A DNA stretch of 64,000 bases from Rhodospirillaceae bacterium (GCA_002737725.1 NSIP01000001.1:460921-524920), one strand, 5' to 3'; positions 51,397 to 61,026 are shown, counted from the stretch's first letter. Translations and numbers: made by a program. The notes: generated from the sequence alone by a model not told the origin.

Positions 51397-52488
51397 ATGA
51401 TTCTCTCGCGCTATCTCATGCGCGCGTTCCTTGCGCGCTTTGTCGGGCTGCTGTTGGGGCTGGTACTGTTTCTGCAAACGCTTGATTTATTGGCCACGGC
51501 CAATGAAGTTTTAGCTGGCGGGGGCGCACCGCTCGACTCGCTCGTGCGCTACGTGATGCTCCGTGTGCCGTCGCTCATTGAAACCGTGGCTCCCTTGGCA
51601 GGCCTGCTGGGCGCACTCACCGCACTTGTGACGCTGGCCAAAAATAGCGAAGTGCTGGCCATGCGGGCCGCAGGGCGCTCGGTGCTCAGCCTCGTGGCGG
51701 GGCTCGTGGCGGTGGGCACAGCCTTGTCGATCTTGCTGTTTGTGTTTTCCGAAACTGTGGTGGTGCGCACCAATGGCATGCTGGAAGACTGGCGCGATAT
51801 GGGTTTTCAAACAGATGGCCAAGTTGCTGAAAGCGACAATAGCTGGCTGATGGAAGACAACATGTTCGTGCGTGTCGGTCATGTGCTGAATGGCGGCGCC
51901 GAATTGTTGAACGTGCGCCTGTTGCAACGTGGCGGTGATGAGGAAATTCTCGATATTATCGACATTGATCGTGCGGTGTGGGCCGCTGACCATTGGGCGC
52001 TGACGGGTGCGCGTCGCGTGGGCGGCACCAACACCATCACCCAGCTGAATGCGGCTGATCGCGAGCCGATAGATTGGAAGACCCAACTGCGCCCCGAACA
52101 CTTTATGCGCTTTGCCAATCACCCCAACGAGCTCTCGCTCGGAGCTTTGCAGGAGTATGTGGGCAATGTCGCCATTGGCTCGCGGCCTCAATATTTCTAT
52201 GACACATGGCTACACCAGAAAATCGCTGGCCCCATTGTGCTGGCGTTGATGCCGCTGCTGGCGGCGATTGCGGCGTTTGCGCATCACCGACAAGGGAGTT
52301 CCGTGCTGACCATCGTCTGGGGCATCACGTTGGGGTTCTTATTCATCATTGTCGACAACATGATCCTGGCCATGGGGCAGTTTGGCTCGTTGCCGCCGTT
52401 CGTGGCGGCGTGGTTGCCGTTGCTGCTATTTTTGACATTAGGATTATGGATCGTGTTCAGCTTCGAGAACACCGGCGCCAGAACTTAA
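51397..52488 (+). CDS. lptG: LPS export permease LptG
   Basis: Second permease subunit of the Lpt exporter. ATG 51397 gives 363 residues; the much longer upstream frame overlaps lptF and is rejected. Starts M-I-L-S-R-Y-L-M-R-A-F-L, has the TM-TM-TM / periplasmic domain / TM-TM-TM order, and the LptB-contact loop T-L-A-K-N-S-E-V-L-A-M-R-A-A-G near 85. The pair lptFG is followed by a convergent lipid kinase. Confidence 0.93.
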   Translation: MILSRYLMRAFLARFVGLLLGLVLFLQTLDLLATANEVLAGGGAPLDSLVRYVMLRVPSLIETVAPLAGLLGALTALVTLAKNSEVLAMRAAGRSVLSLVAGLVAVGTALSILLFVFSETVVVRTNGMLEDWRDMGFQTDGQVAESDNSWLMEDNMFVRVGHVLNGGAELLNVRLLQRGGDEEILDIIDIDRAVWAADHWALTGARRVGGTNTITQLNAADREPIDWKTQLRPEHFMRFANHPNELSLGALQEYVGNVAIGSRPQYFYDTWLHQKIAGPIVLALMPLLAAIAAFAHHRQGSSVLTIVWGITLGFLFIIVDNMILAMGQFGSLPPFVAAWLPLLLFLTLGLWIVFSFENTGART

Positions 52489-52500
52489 ACCCTGCTGACG

Positions 52501-53400
52501 TTACGCCGGATGCACTACGCGCACCGGCTCTGGGTCGATGGTGATGTGAACCGGCAACCGCGCCAAAATATCGCCGTCAGCTTGAACAGGCTGTCCTGCC
52601 TCACCGTCCACAGTGATCTCGCGCCCGACCACCAGCGTCACATCGCGCAGCGTCGACAGTTTGCCCAGCACTAAGGCCACACCGTATCGCAGCACACTCA
52701 TCCAGCCGCGGCCTTGCATCAGCACGACATGAAATTGATCTCCACCCAGCGCCACGCCGGGTGCGGCAACGAAAGGTCCGCCATAGCGACTGCCTTTGCA
52801 AACCAGCACCGATGCGGCGCGATGGGTCGCGCCATCGATGATGACATCACAGTTTGGAAACGAGTCGGTCGCAGCTTGAGCCACCCCCTGCCAAACATAT
52901 GCGAAAGGTCCAAAGCGTTTCTTCAGCGGCAGCGAGACGTTGGCCACAACGTTGGCGTCAAAGCCCACGCCCGCCATCATGGTGAAGCGCCGCTCGTTGG
53001 CGCGGCCCACGCGGATTGGTTTGATCGGGCCGTATGCGAGTGCGTGGGCGATCTCTTTGGGCGTCAACCGAAGACCGATCTCACGGGCCAGCACATTGGC
53101 GGTGCCCAACGGTATCAGGCCCACGGGCATATTCTTGCCGACCAAACCGTTGACCACTTCGTTGATGGTGCCATCGCCACCGGCGGCTGCGATGATATCA
53201 AAATCCATCGCGGAGGAATCGCGTGCAATGCTCTCTGCATGACGTGGGGCTGTTGTCTCCTTCAGTGTCACAACGCATCTATGCGCCCGCAGCGCTGTCA
53301 TGACGTGCTCAAAGCGCGCCCGGCGCGCACGCCCTGCGGCGGGGTTGAACACAACCAAAATGCGGCGGGGCGGCACAGCGATGGGCGGGGGCGTATTCAT
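52501..53400 (-). CDS. YegS/DgkB-like lipid kinase
   Basis: Diacylglycerol-kinase-type lipid kinase of about 299 residues. Typical blocks: V-V-F-N-P-A-A-G-R near 17, A-A-A-G-G-D-G-T-I-N-E-V-V-N-G-L near 72-87 and L-I-P-L-G-T-A-N-V-L-A-R near 95-106, the canonical family form. Phosphorylates a membrane lipid (diacylglycerol or similar) at the cytoplasmic face. It follows, on the same strand, an LTA-synthase-like gene whose stop is 12 bp upstream, so the two probably form one transcript and could work on the same lipid head group. Confidence 0.78.
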   Translation of the reverse strand: MNTPPPIAVPPRRILVVFNPAAGRARRARFEHVMTALRAHRCVVTLKETTAPRHAESIARDSSAMDFDIIAAAGGDGTINEVVNGLVGKNMPVGLIPLGTANVLAREIGLRLTPKEIAHALAYGPIKPIRVGRANERRFTMMAGVGFDANVVANVSLPLKKRFGPFAYVWQGVAQAATDSFPNCDVIIDGATHRAASVLVCKGSRYGGPFVAAPGVALGGDQFHVVLMQGRGWMSVLRYGVALVLGKLSTLRDVTLVVGREITVDGEAGQPVQADGDILARLPVHITIDPEPVRVVHPA

Positions 53401-53411
53401 TCGCAACGAAG

Positions 53412-54983
53412 TTATTCGAAATACTTGGCGAAAACGCCATTCAGTGTCAAACGCGCCGTGTCATCGCAGCGCATGATGTCGTCGATGCAGGTTTTGAAAA
53501 TGGCGTGCTGATAAATTGAAAAATTATCAAGCGTAAAGCCGAATTTCTGAAGCGCCACTGTGGGTAGCATCACTATATCGAGCGGTACCCCGGCAGGCTC
53601 GGGGGTTGGGGCACACGTAAAGTTGACACAACGAATATCGTAAGCGGTGTGATACCACTTGGTGTGGTCCTCAAAGAACCGCGTCATGAATTCGGGCTGA
53701 TGATCACCGAATGTGAAGACGCCTGCTTTGCGCCCACGTTGGGCTAGCGCGTCCAGAAATCCGCCGTAAGCCTCATCGCTTTGGGCAAACCGAGCGACGT
53801 AATCGGTCATCGGGTCTTTGCGGTCATGGGGTCCATGTTGATTGATGGTCAGCAGCATTGCCACCACTGGGGCTTTGCTGTCACCGATGGTTTTCAGCAT
53901 GGCGTTATACAACGCGGCGTCGGAGGTCTTCCAGTTCCAACCCGAACTTAAGCCTAAATCTTTGGCGTCATAAAACTCATCGACCCCAATCGATCTGTAG
54001 AAATTCTCACCGTTCAGAAAACTGCCGGGCGAGGGATAAAACGCCATCGTGCGGTAGCCCAATTTTTTGAGCTCCGTAAACAGCGAGCGTTTGATGCGAC
54101 CCTCAAGTTGGTGAAACACATATAGCCCGTCGCTGCCGAACTCTTGCGGGCGCATCTGCGTGATCACGGAAAACTCTGATCGCCAAGTGCCGCCGGCGAA
54201 GGTGTGAACATGCAGCGGCCCAGAGTCGGGCGCGTCCTTGGCAAAAAGAACGCGCGGGGCGTAGCCGGGGCGCAGCATCTCGGGCGGGAAAGTCGATTCT
54301 TGCAGCACCATGAAGATGTCGGGCAACGGCCCACTTGGGGCAGCAAAGTCAGGTGCGATGACGGGGCTGTCGGGTGTTGATGGTGCGAGCTCTGTGGTCG
54401 GTAACCGCGCAAGTTGCGCCTCGGGTATTTGCGATGAGCGAACAAAGGCGCGCACCGTCGGCGCACCCAGGTCTTCCTCCCAGTTCCAGATATCGTCGCT
54501 CCACCCTTGCATGCTCAAGGTGATCACGACGCAAGCAATGGTTACAGTGGCCAGCGTCCAGCGTTCCGTGCGTGAGAACGAACCGCGACCGGCGAAGAGG
54601 TGTTTAATATAAAACACAGCTGCGAGAGTGCCCACAATCAGGGCGGTGGCGATGCGCCAGTCGTTGTAGGCCAGCATCAACACATTATCGCGCAAGAAGT
54701 AGTGATCGTATGTCACCAACGGAATGCCGGTGATGGCAAACTTCACCACGCTGCTCGCGATCAGGGCCAGCGCTGGAATTGTGGACAACGCTAACAAGGC
54801 CAGGGGGTGTTTGCCGCGCGCACAGCCCAGCGCATAAAACGGCAGCATGATCAGCGCGATGTAGGGGTCGAGAAACGCCACTGCATACAGCGCAGCGACG
54901 GAGACAATAATCAGGGCAAGTCTAAGTCTGGGTCTGAGTTGTCGAACAGCATGAAGTGCCGGTTTCAGCACGTGTCTCTCCAA
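53412..54983 (-). CDS. LTA synthase-like phosphoglycerol/phosphoethanolamine transferase
   Basis: 523-residue membrane-anchored alkaline-phosphatase-superfamily transferase. About four or five TM segments in the first 155 residues (e.g. L-A-L-I-I-V-S-V-A-A-L-Y-A-V and A-T-V-T-I-A-C-V-V-I-T-L), then a periplasmic sulfatase-like domain from about 225. Catalytic nucleophile candidates and metal ligands: V-L-Q-E-S-T-F-P (about 230), G-G-T-W-R-S-E (near 268), and F-G-D-H-Q-P-E (near 425). It would transfer a phospho-head group onto a lipid or glycan at the outer face. Transcribed with the YegS-like kinase 12 bp downstream. Which lipid is unknown. Confidence 0.72.
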   Translation of the reverse strand: MERHVLKPALHAVRQLRPRLRLALIIVSVAALYAVAFLDPYIALIMLPFYALGCARGKHPLALLALSTIPALALIASSVVKFAITGIPLVTYDHYFLRDNVLMLAYNDWRIATALIVGTLAAVFYIKHLFAGRGSFSRTERWTLATVTIACVVITLSMQGWSDDIWNWEEDLGAPTVRAFVRSSQIPEAQLARLPTTELAPSTPDSPVIAPDFAAPSGPLPDIFMVLQESTFPPEMLRPGYAPRVLFAKDAPDSGPLHVHTFAGGTWRSEFSVITQMRPQEFGSDGLYVFHQLEGRIKRSLFTELKKLGYRTMAFYPSPGSFLNGENFYRSIGVDEFYDAKDLGLSSGWNWKTSDAALYNAMLKTIGDSKAPVVAMLLTINQHGPHDRKDPMTDYVARFAQSDEAYGGFLDALAQRGRKAGVFTFGDHQPEFMTRFFEDHTKWYHTAYDIRCVNFTCAPTPEPAGVPLDIVMLPTVALQKFGFTLDNFSIYQHAIFKTCIDDIMRCDDTARLTLNGVFAKYFE

Positions 54984-55276
54984 TGGGGTGCCTGAGGGGG
55001 GGAAGGGCCGATGGACGGCAAGTGATAAGGTTAGTCATAAAACCGTCACGTGACAATCTTAACCCCGATTGTGGCGCGGATATGGCTTAGAAAAGCTAAG
55101 TTTTGTTGGTTTTAAAGCCGCGCTTACCCTGCCTGTGGTATAATTCTGTAACACTGTGACGTGATTGTGACTCTCGGTTGCGAGAAAGACTTGCGTCTGG
55201 GGGCGGATCGGCGGAAAACGCCGCTTATATAGTATATGCTTTACTCGCGTCGTTCGCGCTTTGAAGGGTGACTGCT
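54984..55276. other. Divergent intergenic region, 293 bp
   Basis: Lies between the divergent LTA-synthase-like and fatty acid hydroxylase genes and should contain both promoters. The stretch near 55140-55160 is AT-richer. No reading frame or RNA gene is supported; a 77-codon minus-strand frame reading from the hydroxylase start is a shadow. Confidence 0.45.
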
Positions 55277-56086
55277 GTGGCCAAGGGATCATTCACATTC
55301 GGGTTCTGGAGCGAGAAGGAATACTTCCTTGATCGCATGAACTTGCGCGAACTGACAGCGGCTTACTTTCAGTACTACGCCATCGCCGCCTACATCGTTG
55401 TCAGCCTTGTTACCGGTGGCATTGTGTTATGGGCGCTCGCCACGGGCGCTGCGACATGGTGGGGTGTGCTCGCCTCCATCGCTGCCACCGTGATCATCTA
55501 TCCGGCAGTATGGTACGTGCTGCACCGCTATGTGTTGCACAGCAAGTATATGTGGAAACACCCACTCACAGCGGGTGTGTGGAAACGCATTCACTACGAT
55601 CACCATTGCGATCCCAACAATTTAAAAGTTCTCTTCGGCGCGCTGTACACAACGCTGCCCACAGTTATCGTCGCCACCATGCCGGTGGGTTATGCCTTGG
55701 GCGGGACATATGGGGCCGTTGCAGCCTTGTGTGCCGGTGTCGTCACGACCTGCATCTACGAATACTTTCATTGCATTGAACATCTGGGCTACGCGCCCTC
55801 ATGGGGCTTGGTGCGAGAGATGAAAAAAACCCACATGGCGCATCACTTCCATAACGAGAACGGCAACTACGGCATCACCAACTTCCTTTGGGATAAGGTG
55901 CTGGGTACCTTCTATGAAGGCGCCAAGGATAAGCCGAAGTCACTCACGGTGTTCAACCTCGGTTACAACGATGAGGTCGCCAAACAATACCCATACGTGT
56001 CCAAGCTCACGCCCAACTGGCCGTATAACACCAACCCGGTGCATCGCAAACGCGAAGAGGCCGCACAAAAACTGGCGGCAGAATAG
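55277..56086 (+). CDS. Fatty acid hydroxylase / sterol desaturase superfamily protein
   Basis: Diiron membrane hydroxylase of 269 residues from GTG 55277, with GAAGGG 8 bases before it (a GTG three codons earlier is less likely). Several TM helices in the first half. The His box clusters of the superfamily are present: W-Y-V-L-H-R-Y-V-L-H-S (near 79-89), R-I-H-Y-D-H-H-C (near 104-111), and K-T-H-M-A-H-H-F-H-N (near 185-194). It overlaps nothing but is 6 bp from the bCerS-like gene, so one transcript. It could hydroxylate the sphingoid or acyl chain of ceramide; inferred from context only. Confidence 0.75.
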   Translation: MAKGSFTFGFWSEKEYFLDRMNLRELTAAYFQYYAIAAYIVVSLVTGGIVLWALATGAATWWGVLASIAATVIIYPAVWYVLHRYVLHSKYMWKHPLTAGVWKRIHYDHHCDPNNLKVLFGALYTTLPTVIVATMPVGYALGGTYGAVAALCAGVVTTCIYEYFHCIEHLGYAPSWGLVREMKKTHMAHHFHNENGNYGITNFLWDKVLGTFYEGAKDKPKSLTVFNLGYNDEVAKQYPYVSKLTPNWPYNTNPVHRKREEAAQKLAAE

Positions 56087-56092
56087 TTTTTC

Positions 56093-57238
56093 ATGAGCCT
56101 GGTCGTCCGCAAGGTTGAAGCTGGCGCTGATTGGGATGCCTTCTATCAGGCTGCGTATGTGTGTCAGGGGCATGATCCCTATTGGGTGCCGCCCTTGCGC
56201 TACATGCAAAGCGCACAACTCAATCCGAAAGAAAACCCGTGGTTCGATCACGGCGAAGCGGCCTTTTGGGTCGCGCTGAAAAATGGCCAACCTGTCGGGC
56301 GGATTTCCGCGCAAGTTGATCGCGCACATTTAGCTTTGCGCAAAGACGATACCGGCTTCTTTGGTTTCTTCGAGACCATCGATGATCAAGACACAACCAA
56401 TGCACTTTTTGACGAGGCGCTTCTCTGGCTTAAAAATAAAGGCATGAAACGCGCGCTTGGGCCATTCAGCCTCAACATCAACGAAGAGGCCGGCTTGCTG
56501 ATTTACGGGTTTGGCTGTTCCCCCCGCATGATGATGGGCCACGCTCAGCCCTATTATCAAACGCGCGTTGAAGGCGCGGGGTTTGTTAAGTCTGTCGATA
56601 TGGATGCTTATCTGACGGCCATGGATACGGCACTGCCGTTCAAGCAAATGGCCTGGCTGCAAAAGACGCTTGACCGCGACAAGCGGCTAACTCTGCGCCA
56701 CCTCAATCCGAAAAAGTTTGATGAAGATATCGCTACGGTGGTGCGCATCTGGAATGTGGCGTGGGTCGATAACTGGAACTCGCTACCGCTGACCGAACGC
56801 GAAGTGCGCCACATGGCCAGCGAATTGAAAATGCTACTGATCCCCGAGTTGGTGTGGTTTGCCGAAGTGTCGGGCGTTCCAGCCGCCATGTGCGTGGCCT
56901 TTCCCGACCTGAACGAAATGGTCAAAGATATGAAGGGCACACTGCTGCCCTTTAATTGGGCCAAGCTGGGTTGGCGATTGCTCACGCGCAAATCTTTCGT
57001 CTCGGGCACCCGTGTGCCGCTGATGGGCGTGATGCCCGAATACAAAAACAAAACTATGGGCTCCGTGCTGGCGCTGTTGACCGTGGGCGCAGTGCGGCGC
57101 GAAAGCCTGCGCTTGGGCTTTCCCGTCTGCGAGATGAGTTGGGTTTTGGATTCCAACCACCAAACCCGCCATTCCATTGAAGGCATCGGCGGTAAGATTT
57201 ATAAAACCTACCGCATGTTTGAGCGGGCGATAGTTTAA
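56093..57238 (+). CDS. GNAT-like acyltransferase, candidate bacterial ceramide synthase (bCerS)
   Basis: 381-residue protein of a GNAT-related acyltransferase family. Typical order: N-terminal D-P-Y-W-V-P-P-L-R (near 27), P-V-G-R-I-S-A-Q near 66-73, G-P-F-S-L-N-I-N-E-E-A-G-L-L near 122-135, Y-Y-Q-T-R-V-E near 156, and a late block G-V-M-P-E-Y-K-N-K-T-M-G-S near 310. In Caulobacter the ceramide synthase (bCerS), annotated as a GNAT protein, N-acylates the sphingoid base. Family likeness plus a spt operon in the same window and the adjacent hydroxylase support that role here, 6 bp downstream of the hydroxylase gene. Confidence 0.6.
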   Translation: MSLVVRKVEAGADWDAFYQAAYVCQGHDPYWVPPLRYMQSAQLNPKENPWFDHGEAAFWVALKNGQPVGRISAQVDRAHLALRKDDTGFFGFFETIDDQDTTNALFDEALLWLKNKGMKRALGPFSLNINEEAGLLIYGFGCSPRMMMGHAQPYYQTRVEGAGFVKSVDMDAYLTAMDTALPFKQMAWLQKTLDRDKRLTLRHLNPKKFDEDIATVVRIWNVAWVDNWNSLPLTEREVRHMASELKMLLIPELVWFAEVSGVPAAMCVAFPDLNEMVKDMKGTLLPFNWAKLGWRLLTRKSFVSGTRVPLMGVMPEYKNKTMGSVLALLTVGAVRRESLRLGFPVCEMSWVLDSNHQTRHSIEGIGGKIYKTYRMFERAIV

Positions 57239-57331
57239 CAGCGCCTGTCCGGCAGCCGCACTTGGGTGTTGATCCGCTTTGCAGAACACTCAAAACTCTC
57301 CTAGCCTGCATTGTCAGATCAGGAGTTCACC

Positions 57332-58798
57332 ATGCCCACATCACGTCGCCAGCTTCTTACCACTGCTGCCACCCTTGGCGTAGCCACAAGCGTTCTCGGT
57401 GCCTTCAGCCCCCGCGCCCTGCGCGCAGTGGAGAAAACCGATGTGATTATCATCGGTGCGGGGCTGTCGGGCCTCAAAGCCGCCATTGAACTGAAAGAAC
57501 AAGGTGCCAAAGTCATCGTACTGGAAGCCAACAGCCGTATTGGTGGGCGCGCCTTCACCGCCGATCACGTGCCTGGTCGTCCTGAATTTGGGGCCAGCCA
57601 AATTGGGCCTGACTACGCGCGTGTGCTTGATATGTGCAACCGGCTGAAGGTGAAGTTAGGCCCTGGCTCGAACATCAATGCTCCCTTTGCATTTTATGTG
57701 GGCGGCAAGCTGATGAAAAAGGAAGACTGGACGTCGGCCCCCCAAAATAAAACCGTCGGCGAAGAACGCGGCGTGCTGCCTGCCGCATTGTTCTCATATT
57801 ACTTGCGCAAACACATGCCGTTGAAGGCTGCCGAAGATTGGCTGGAACCCGCAGCCGCGCAATTCGATGTGGCGCCGGGTCCGTGGCTGAAAAGCAAAGG
57901 CGTGTCGGATGAAGCGCTGCGCCTGATGGAAGGCGGCCTTGCGCCCGACGCCTGGAACACGTCGCTGCTGACCTTGATGCAGGAAGAAGCGCGCGGCATG
58001 ACGATTTTTGGGTCTTCGACTGACAGCAGCAAAGATCGTTTTGCACAGTACGCCGAAACCTCGCAGCATGTGGTGGGCGGCACCTCGCGCTTGCCCGAAG
58101 CCATGGCCAAGGCGCTCGATGGCGCGGTGCTGACCAACAAAGCTGTCACCGACATCGACATGACCAAAACTAATCTGAAGGTGCGCTGTTTGGATGGCAC
58201 CACGTATCAGGCCGATTTCGCCATTTCGGCGATTCCCTTCAAGCCGCTCAATCGCATCAGCATCAATCAGCCGTTGCAGGGGATGCAGGCCGAAGCCGTG
58301 AGGGGCATGCCCTACAACAACAATACGCAAATTCACTTCGTTCTGAAGGGCACGCCCTATTGGGAACAAGACGGCCTGGATGCCTCGCTGTGGTCTGACG
58401 GGCCGGTCACTAACTTGCGCCAGGCCATTGGCTACGATGGCAGCCGCACACGGGCTGCGGCCTTTTGCGTCGGCAAAAAAGGTGATCGCATTGATCAGCT
58501 GGTGCCAAAAGATCGCGGTGTGTTTGTGCTGGCCGAGTTGGAGCGCATACGCCCGTCATTGAAAGGCAAACTCGAGGTGGTCGGCGTGCATTCGTGGCCG
58601 CAGTATATGTTTGTGGAAGGTTGCCGCCATTCCTACGGCCCCGGGCAAGTCACGCGCTGGGCCGCCGATATGATCAAGCCCCACGGTCAAATTCACTTTG
58701 CCGGCGAACACACACGGCGTTTAGATGTGGGCATGGAATCAGCGATGGAATCGGGCGAACGTGCGGCGATTGAAATCATCACGCGTATGGCAGGGTAG
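57332..58798 (+). CDS. Flavin monoamine oxidase-family enzyme with Tat signal
   Basis: FAD amine oxidase, 488 residues from ATG 57332, with AGGAG 7 bases ahead; an upstream ATG is rejected. The N-terminus T-S-R-R-Q-L-L-T-T-A-A-T-L-G-V carries a twin-arginine motif, so the folded flavoprotein is probably exported. FAD-binding G-A-G-L-S-G-L-K-A-A near 42-51, V-L-E-A-N-S-R-I-G-G-R-A near 64-75, and C-terminal F-A-G-E-H-T-R-R-L-D-V-G-M-E-S-A-M-E-S-G. Precedes an exported binding protein by 10 bp, implying an operon acting on an amine or peptide. Confidence 0.85.
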   Translation: MPTSRRQLLTTAATLGVATSVLGAFSPRALRAVEKTDVIIIGAGLSGLKAAIELKEQGAKVIVLEANSRIGGRAFTADHVPGRPEFGASQIGPDYARVLDMCNRLKVKLGPGSNINAPFAFYVGGKLMKKEDWTSAPQNKTVGEERGVLPAALFSYYLRKHMPLKAAEDWLEPAAAQFDVAPGPWLKSKGVSDEALRLMEGGLAPDAWNTSLLTLMQEEARGMTIFGSSTDSSKDRFAQYAETSQHVVGGTSRLPEAMAKALDGAVLTNKAVTDIDMTKTNLKVRCLDGTTYQADFAISAIPFKPLNRISINQPLQGMQAEAVRGMPYNNNTQIHFVLKGTPYWEQDGLDASLWSDGPVTNLRQAIGYDGSRTRAAAFCVGKKGDRIDQLVPKDRGVFVLAELERIRPSLKGKLEVVGVHSWPQYMFVEGCRHSYGPGQVTRWAADMIKPHGQIHFAGEHTRRLDVGMESAMESGERAAIEIITRMAG

Positions 58799-58807
58799 GA
58801 AATCATC

Positions 58808-60310
58808 ATGCGCCTGTCTGTAAGTTTAGCGATCGGATTGGCGTTGCTAGTCTCAAGTGCCGAGGGCAAAACACTACGCGTTGCCATCATGGGTTGGCCG
58901 CCAGGTATGGGAAATCCGTATGCGCAGCAAATTCAAGGCTCGGTTCATCCGTTCATCGGGCTGTACGATGCCCTGACGTTCATGGACACCAACGGGGCGA
59001 TACTTCCCAGCCTTGCGCTGTCATGGACCAATGATGGCGCGAAGACATGGACGTTCAAACTGCGCACCGACGTGTCGTTCAGTAATGGCGAACGGTTTAA
59101 TGCGGCTGCCGTGGTTGCCATGATCGAATGGCTGAAGCTACCCGACTCTGCGCGCGCGCTCTTTGCTGCCGAAGTCAAAAATATTGCCAGTGTGCGCGCG
59201 GTCGGTGAAGACACGGTGGTCTTCACAACCGTGCAGCCCGATGTGATTTTGCCCAAGCGGTTGAGTTTGCTGCAATTGGTGCCACCCGCGTTATGGAAGC
59301 AAATGGGGGCTGACGCTTTTTCGCAACAACCGCGCGGCACGGGCGCGTTTGTCATCGACAGCTGGGGCCGCGACAAAGGCTACTTTATGCTTGAAGCAAA
59401 GCCCGGCGCGTGGCGGCCCAGCAAAAATATTGATCGTATCGAGTACCGCGTTTTGCTCGATCAGGCCGCCCGCGTTCAGGCGCTGAAAACCGGCAAAGTC
59501 GACATTGCTTACAATATTGGCTTCGAGGATTTTGATGACCTTAAGACCGATGGCTTTAACATTGTGGTTAAGCCCGTGGCCACCACCACGGCGCTGGCGC
59601 TGTCCAACATGAGAAAAGACTCTCCGGTTGCCGACAAGCGCGTGCGTCAAGCCATCAACACGGCGGTGGATCGTGCTGCCATAGCGGCTACAATCATGCG
59701 GAGCACGGTCAAGCCCACCAGCCATGGCATCGAACCAGGCGTGTTTGGCTATAACCCAGCCATCGTGCCTTATCCCTATGAACCGGCCAAAGCGCGCGCA
59801 CTATTGGCCGACGCCGGGTACGCCAAGGGCCTAAAACTTAAAGCCAGTGTGCTCAGCGCAGGTGCGCCCGACATGGCCACGATCTACCAGAAAGTGGCGC
59901 AAGATTTGGCGGCGGTGGGAATCACGCTGGAGCTGAACAGCGTGCAAGGCACTGAATGGGTGCAAATGTGGGCTTCGGGCGACTGGCGTGGGGCCGATGT
60001 GCTGTCATCAAGTTGGAATGGTGCGACGTATATGGATGCCGGGCGCGCGGTCGAAGCCTATACCTGCGCCAAGCCGGGGCCGTTCTTCTGCGCGCCTGAG
60101 GTGGAGAAAATTTTTGCACAAAGTAATGTGGAGTTCGACGAGAAGAAACGCGAAGCGCAACTGCAACAAGCTTTAGCCATGCTGCATGATTTGGCCCCGG
60201 CGCTTTATCTATTCCCCCAAGCCGAGATTTTGGCCGCTTCACCGAAAGTCAAAAACATCGTCTATCGCGGGCGCTATGTGGATTTGACGCAAATCGATAT
60301 CACGCCATGA
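58808..60310 (+). CDS. ABC transporter family 5 substrate-binding protein (peptide/opine type)
   Basis: 500-residue extracytoplasmic binding protein of the family 5 (DppA/OppA-like) type. Signal peptide L-S-V-S-L-A-I-G-L-A-L-L-V-S-S-A-E-G, cleaved near E-G/K. Family blocks: A-L-S-W-T-N-D-G-A-K-T-W-T-F-K-L-R near 73, F-S-N-G-E-R-F-N-A-A-A-V near 93, and R-Q-A-I-N-T-A-V-D-R near 280. No permease or ATPase is adjacent; it follows the amine oxidase by 10 bp. Presumably delivers a peptide or amine compound. Confidence 0.85.
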   Translation: MRLSVSLAIGLALLVSSAEGKTLRVAIMGWPPGMGNPYAQQIQGSVHPFIGLYDALTFMDTNGAILPSLALSWTNDGAKTWTFKLRTDVSFSNGERFNAAAVVAMIEWLKLPDSARALFAAEVKNIASVRAVGEDTVVFTTVQPDVILPKRLSLLQLVPPALWKQMGADAFSQQPRGTGAFVIDSWGRDKGYFMLEAKPGAWRPSKNIDRIEYRVLLDQAARVQALKTGKVDIAYNIGFEDFDDLKTDGFNIVVKPVATTTALALSNMRKDSPVADKRVRQAINTAVDRAAIAATIMRSTVKPTSHGIEPGVFGYNPAIVPYPYEPAKARALLADAGYAKGLKLKASVLSAGAPDMATIYQKVAQDLAAVGITLELNSVQGTEWVQMWASGDWRGADVLSSSWNGATYMDAGRAVEAYTCAKPGPFFCAPEVEKIFAQSNVEFDEKKREAQLQQALAMLHDLAPALYLFPQAEILAASPKVKNIVYRGRYVDLTQIDITP

Positions 60311-60341
60311 CGATCAAAAAATAAACGAGTGAGGTGTTGTT

Positions 60342-61000
60342 ATGCCCGAGCAACTCTTGTGGGGCTACGTCCACATTCTACTGCTGTTGTTTTAGCTGGG
60401 CGGCGACATCGGGGTATTCATCGCAGCCAACATTGCTCGCACGACGAAATACAGTATTGAAACGCGCGCCGCGCTGCTGAGTGTTGCGGGCATCGTCGAT
60501 TTATTTCCACGCCATTGCTTCGCGCTGATGCTGCCGTCGGGGCTGACATTGGTGCATGCATCCGGGCTTTATGCGCCACCGTTGTGGGCTATGTTGCTGG
60601 CGTGGGCTGTGGGCGGCGCGTGGGTGTTGATGATTTGGCTGTCGCACAAAAACCCCAAAGCAGGGTTCGTCAAATTTTTGCGCGCTTTCAATTTTAGGGG
60701 CAGGGCGTTTTTGGCCTTGGCCTTCTGGCCGTAGCATTTATGTCATTTGCCAAGGGCACGCCCGTATCTGAACCTTGGCTGTCCACCAAGATCTTGCTGC
60801 TGGGCCAGATGTGTTTTGTCGCTATGACGTTGGAGGTTGTCTCGCGACCTTTTGGTGCGGCCTTTGGCGAGATCGTGGCCTCGGGCTCGACACCCGAGCG
60901 TGAAGCGTGTGCTTATGCCAGCACGGGCAGTACCTTGGGCGTGGTGCTAGTGATTTATGCGATTCTTTTTATTTGCCGCATTTGTAGGTAAGGTTAAGCC
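60342..61000 (+). pseudogene. Membrane protein of unknown function, disrupted
   Basis: Multi-TM protein of about 210 residues if repaired. It starts at ATG 60342 with GAGGTG ahead. Sequence: L-W-G-Y-V-H-I-L-L-L-L-F, a TAG at 60393-60395 (before L-G-G-D-I-G-V-F), L-F-P-R-H-C-F-A-L-M-L-P-S-G near 60510, and, in another frame from about 60700, G-L-G-L-L-A-V-A-F-M-S-F. The reading-frame change is near 60695-60705. The TAG sits where a Trp (TGG) is plausible. I recall similar proteins in alphaproteobacteria, function unknown. Confidence 0.6.
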
Positions 61001-61026
61001 GTTCACACTGCACTGGGGGTCAACCG

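Noticed and set aside
18755-55158. Identical 13-mer CTGTAACACTGTG upstream of a bufA gene and of the fatty acid hydroxylase gene.
   Set aside because: Matches of this length are expected by chance in 64 kb, and no consistent spacing to a promoter could be shown.
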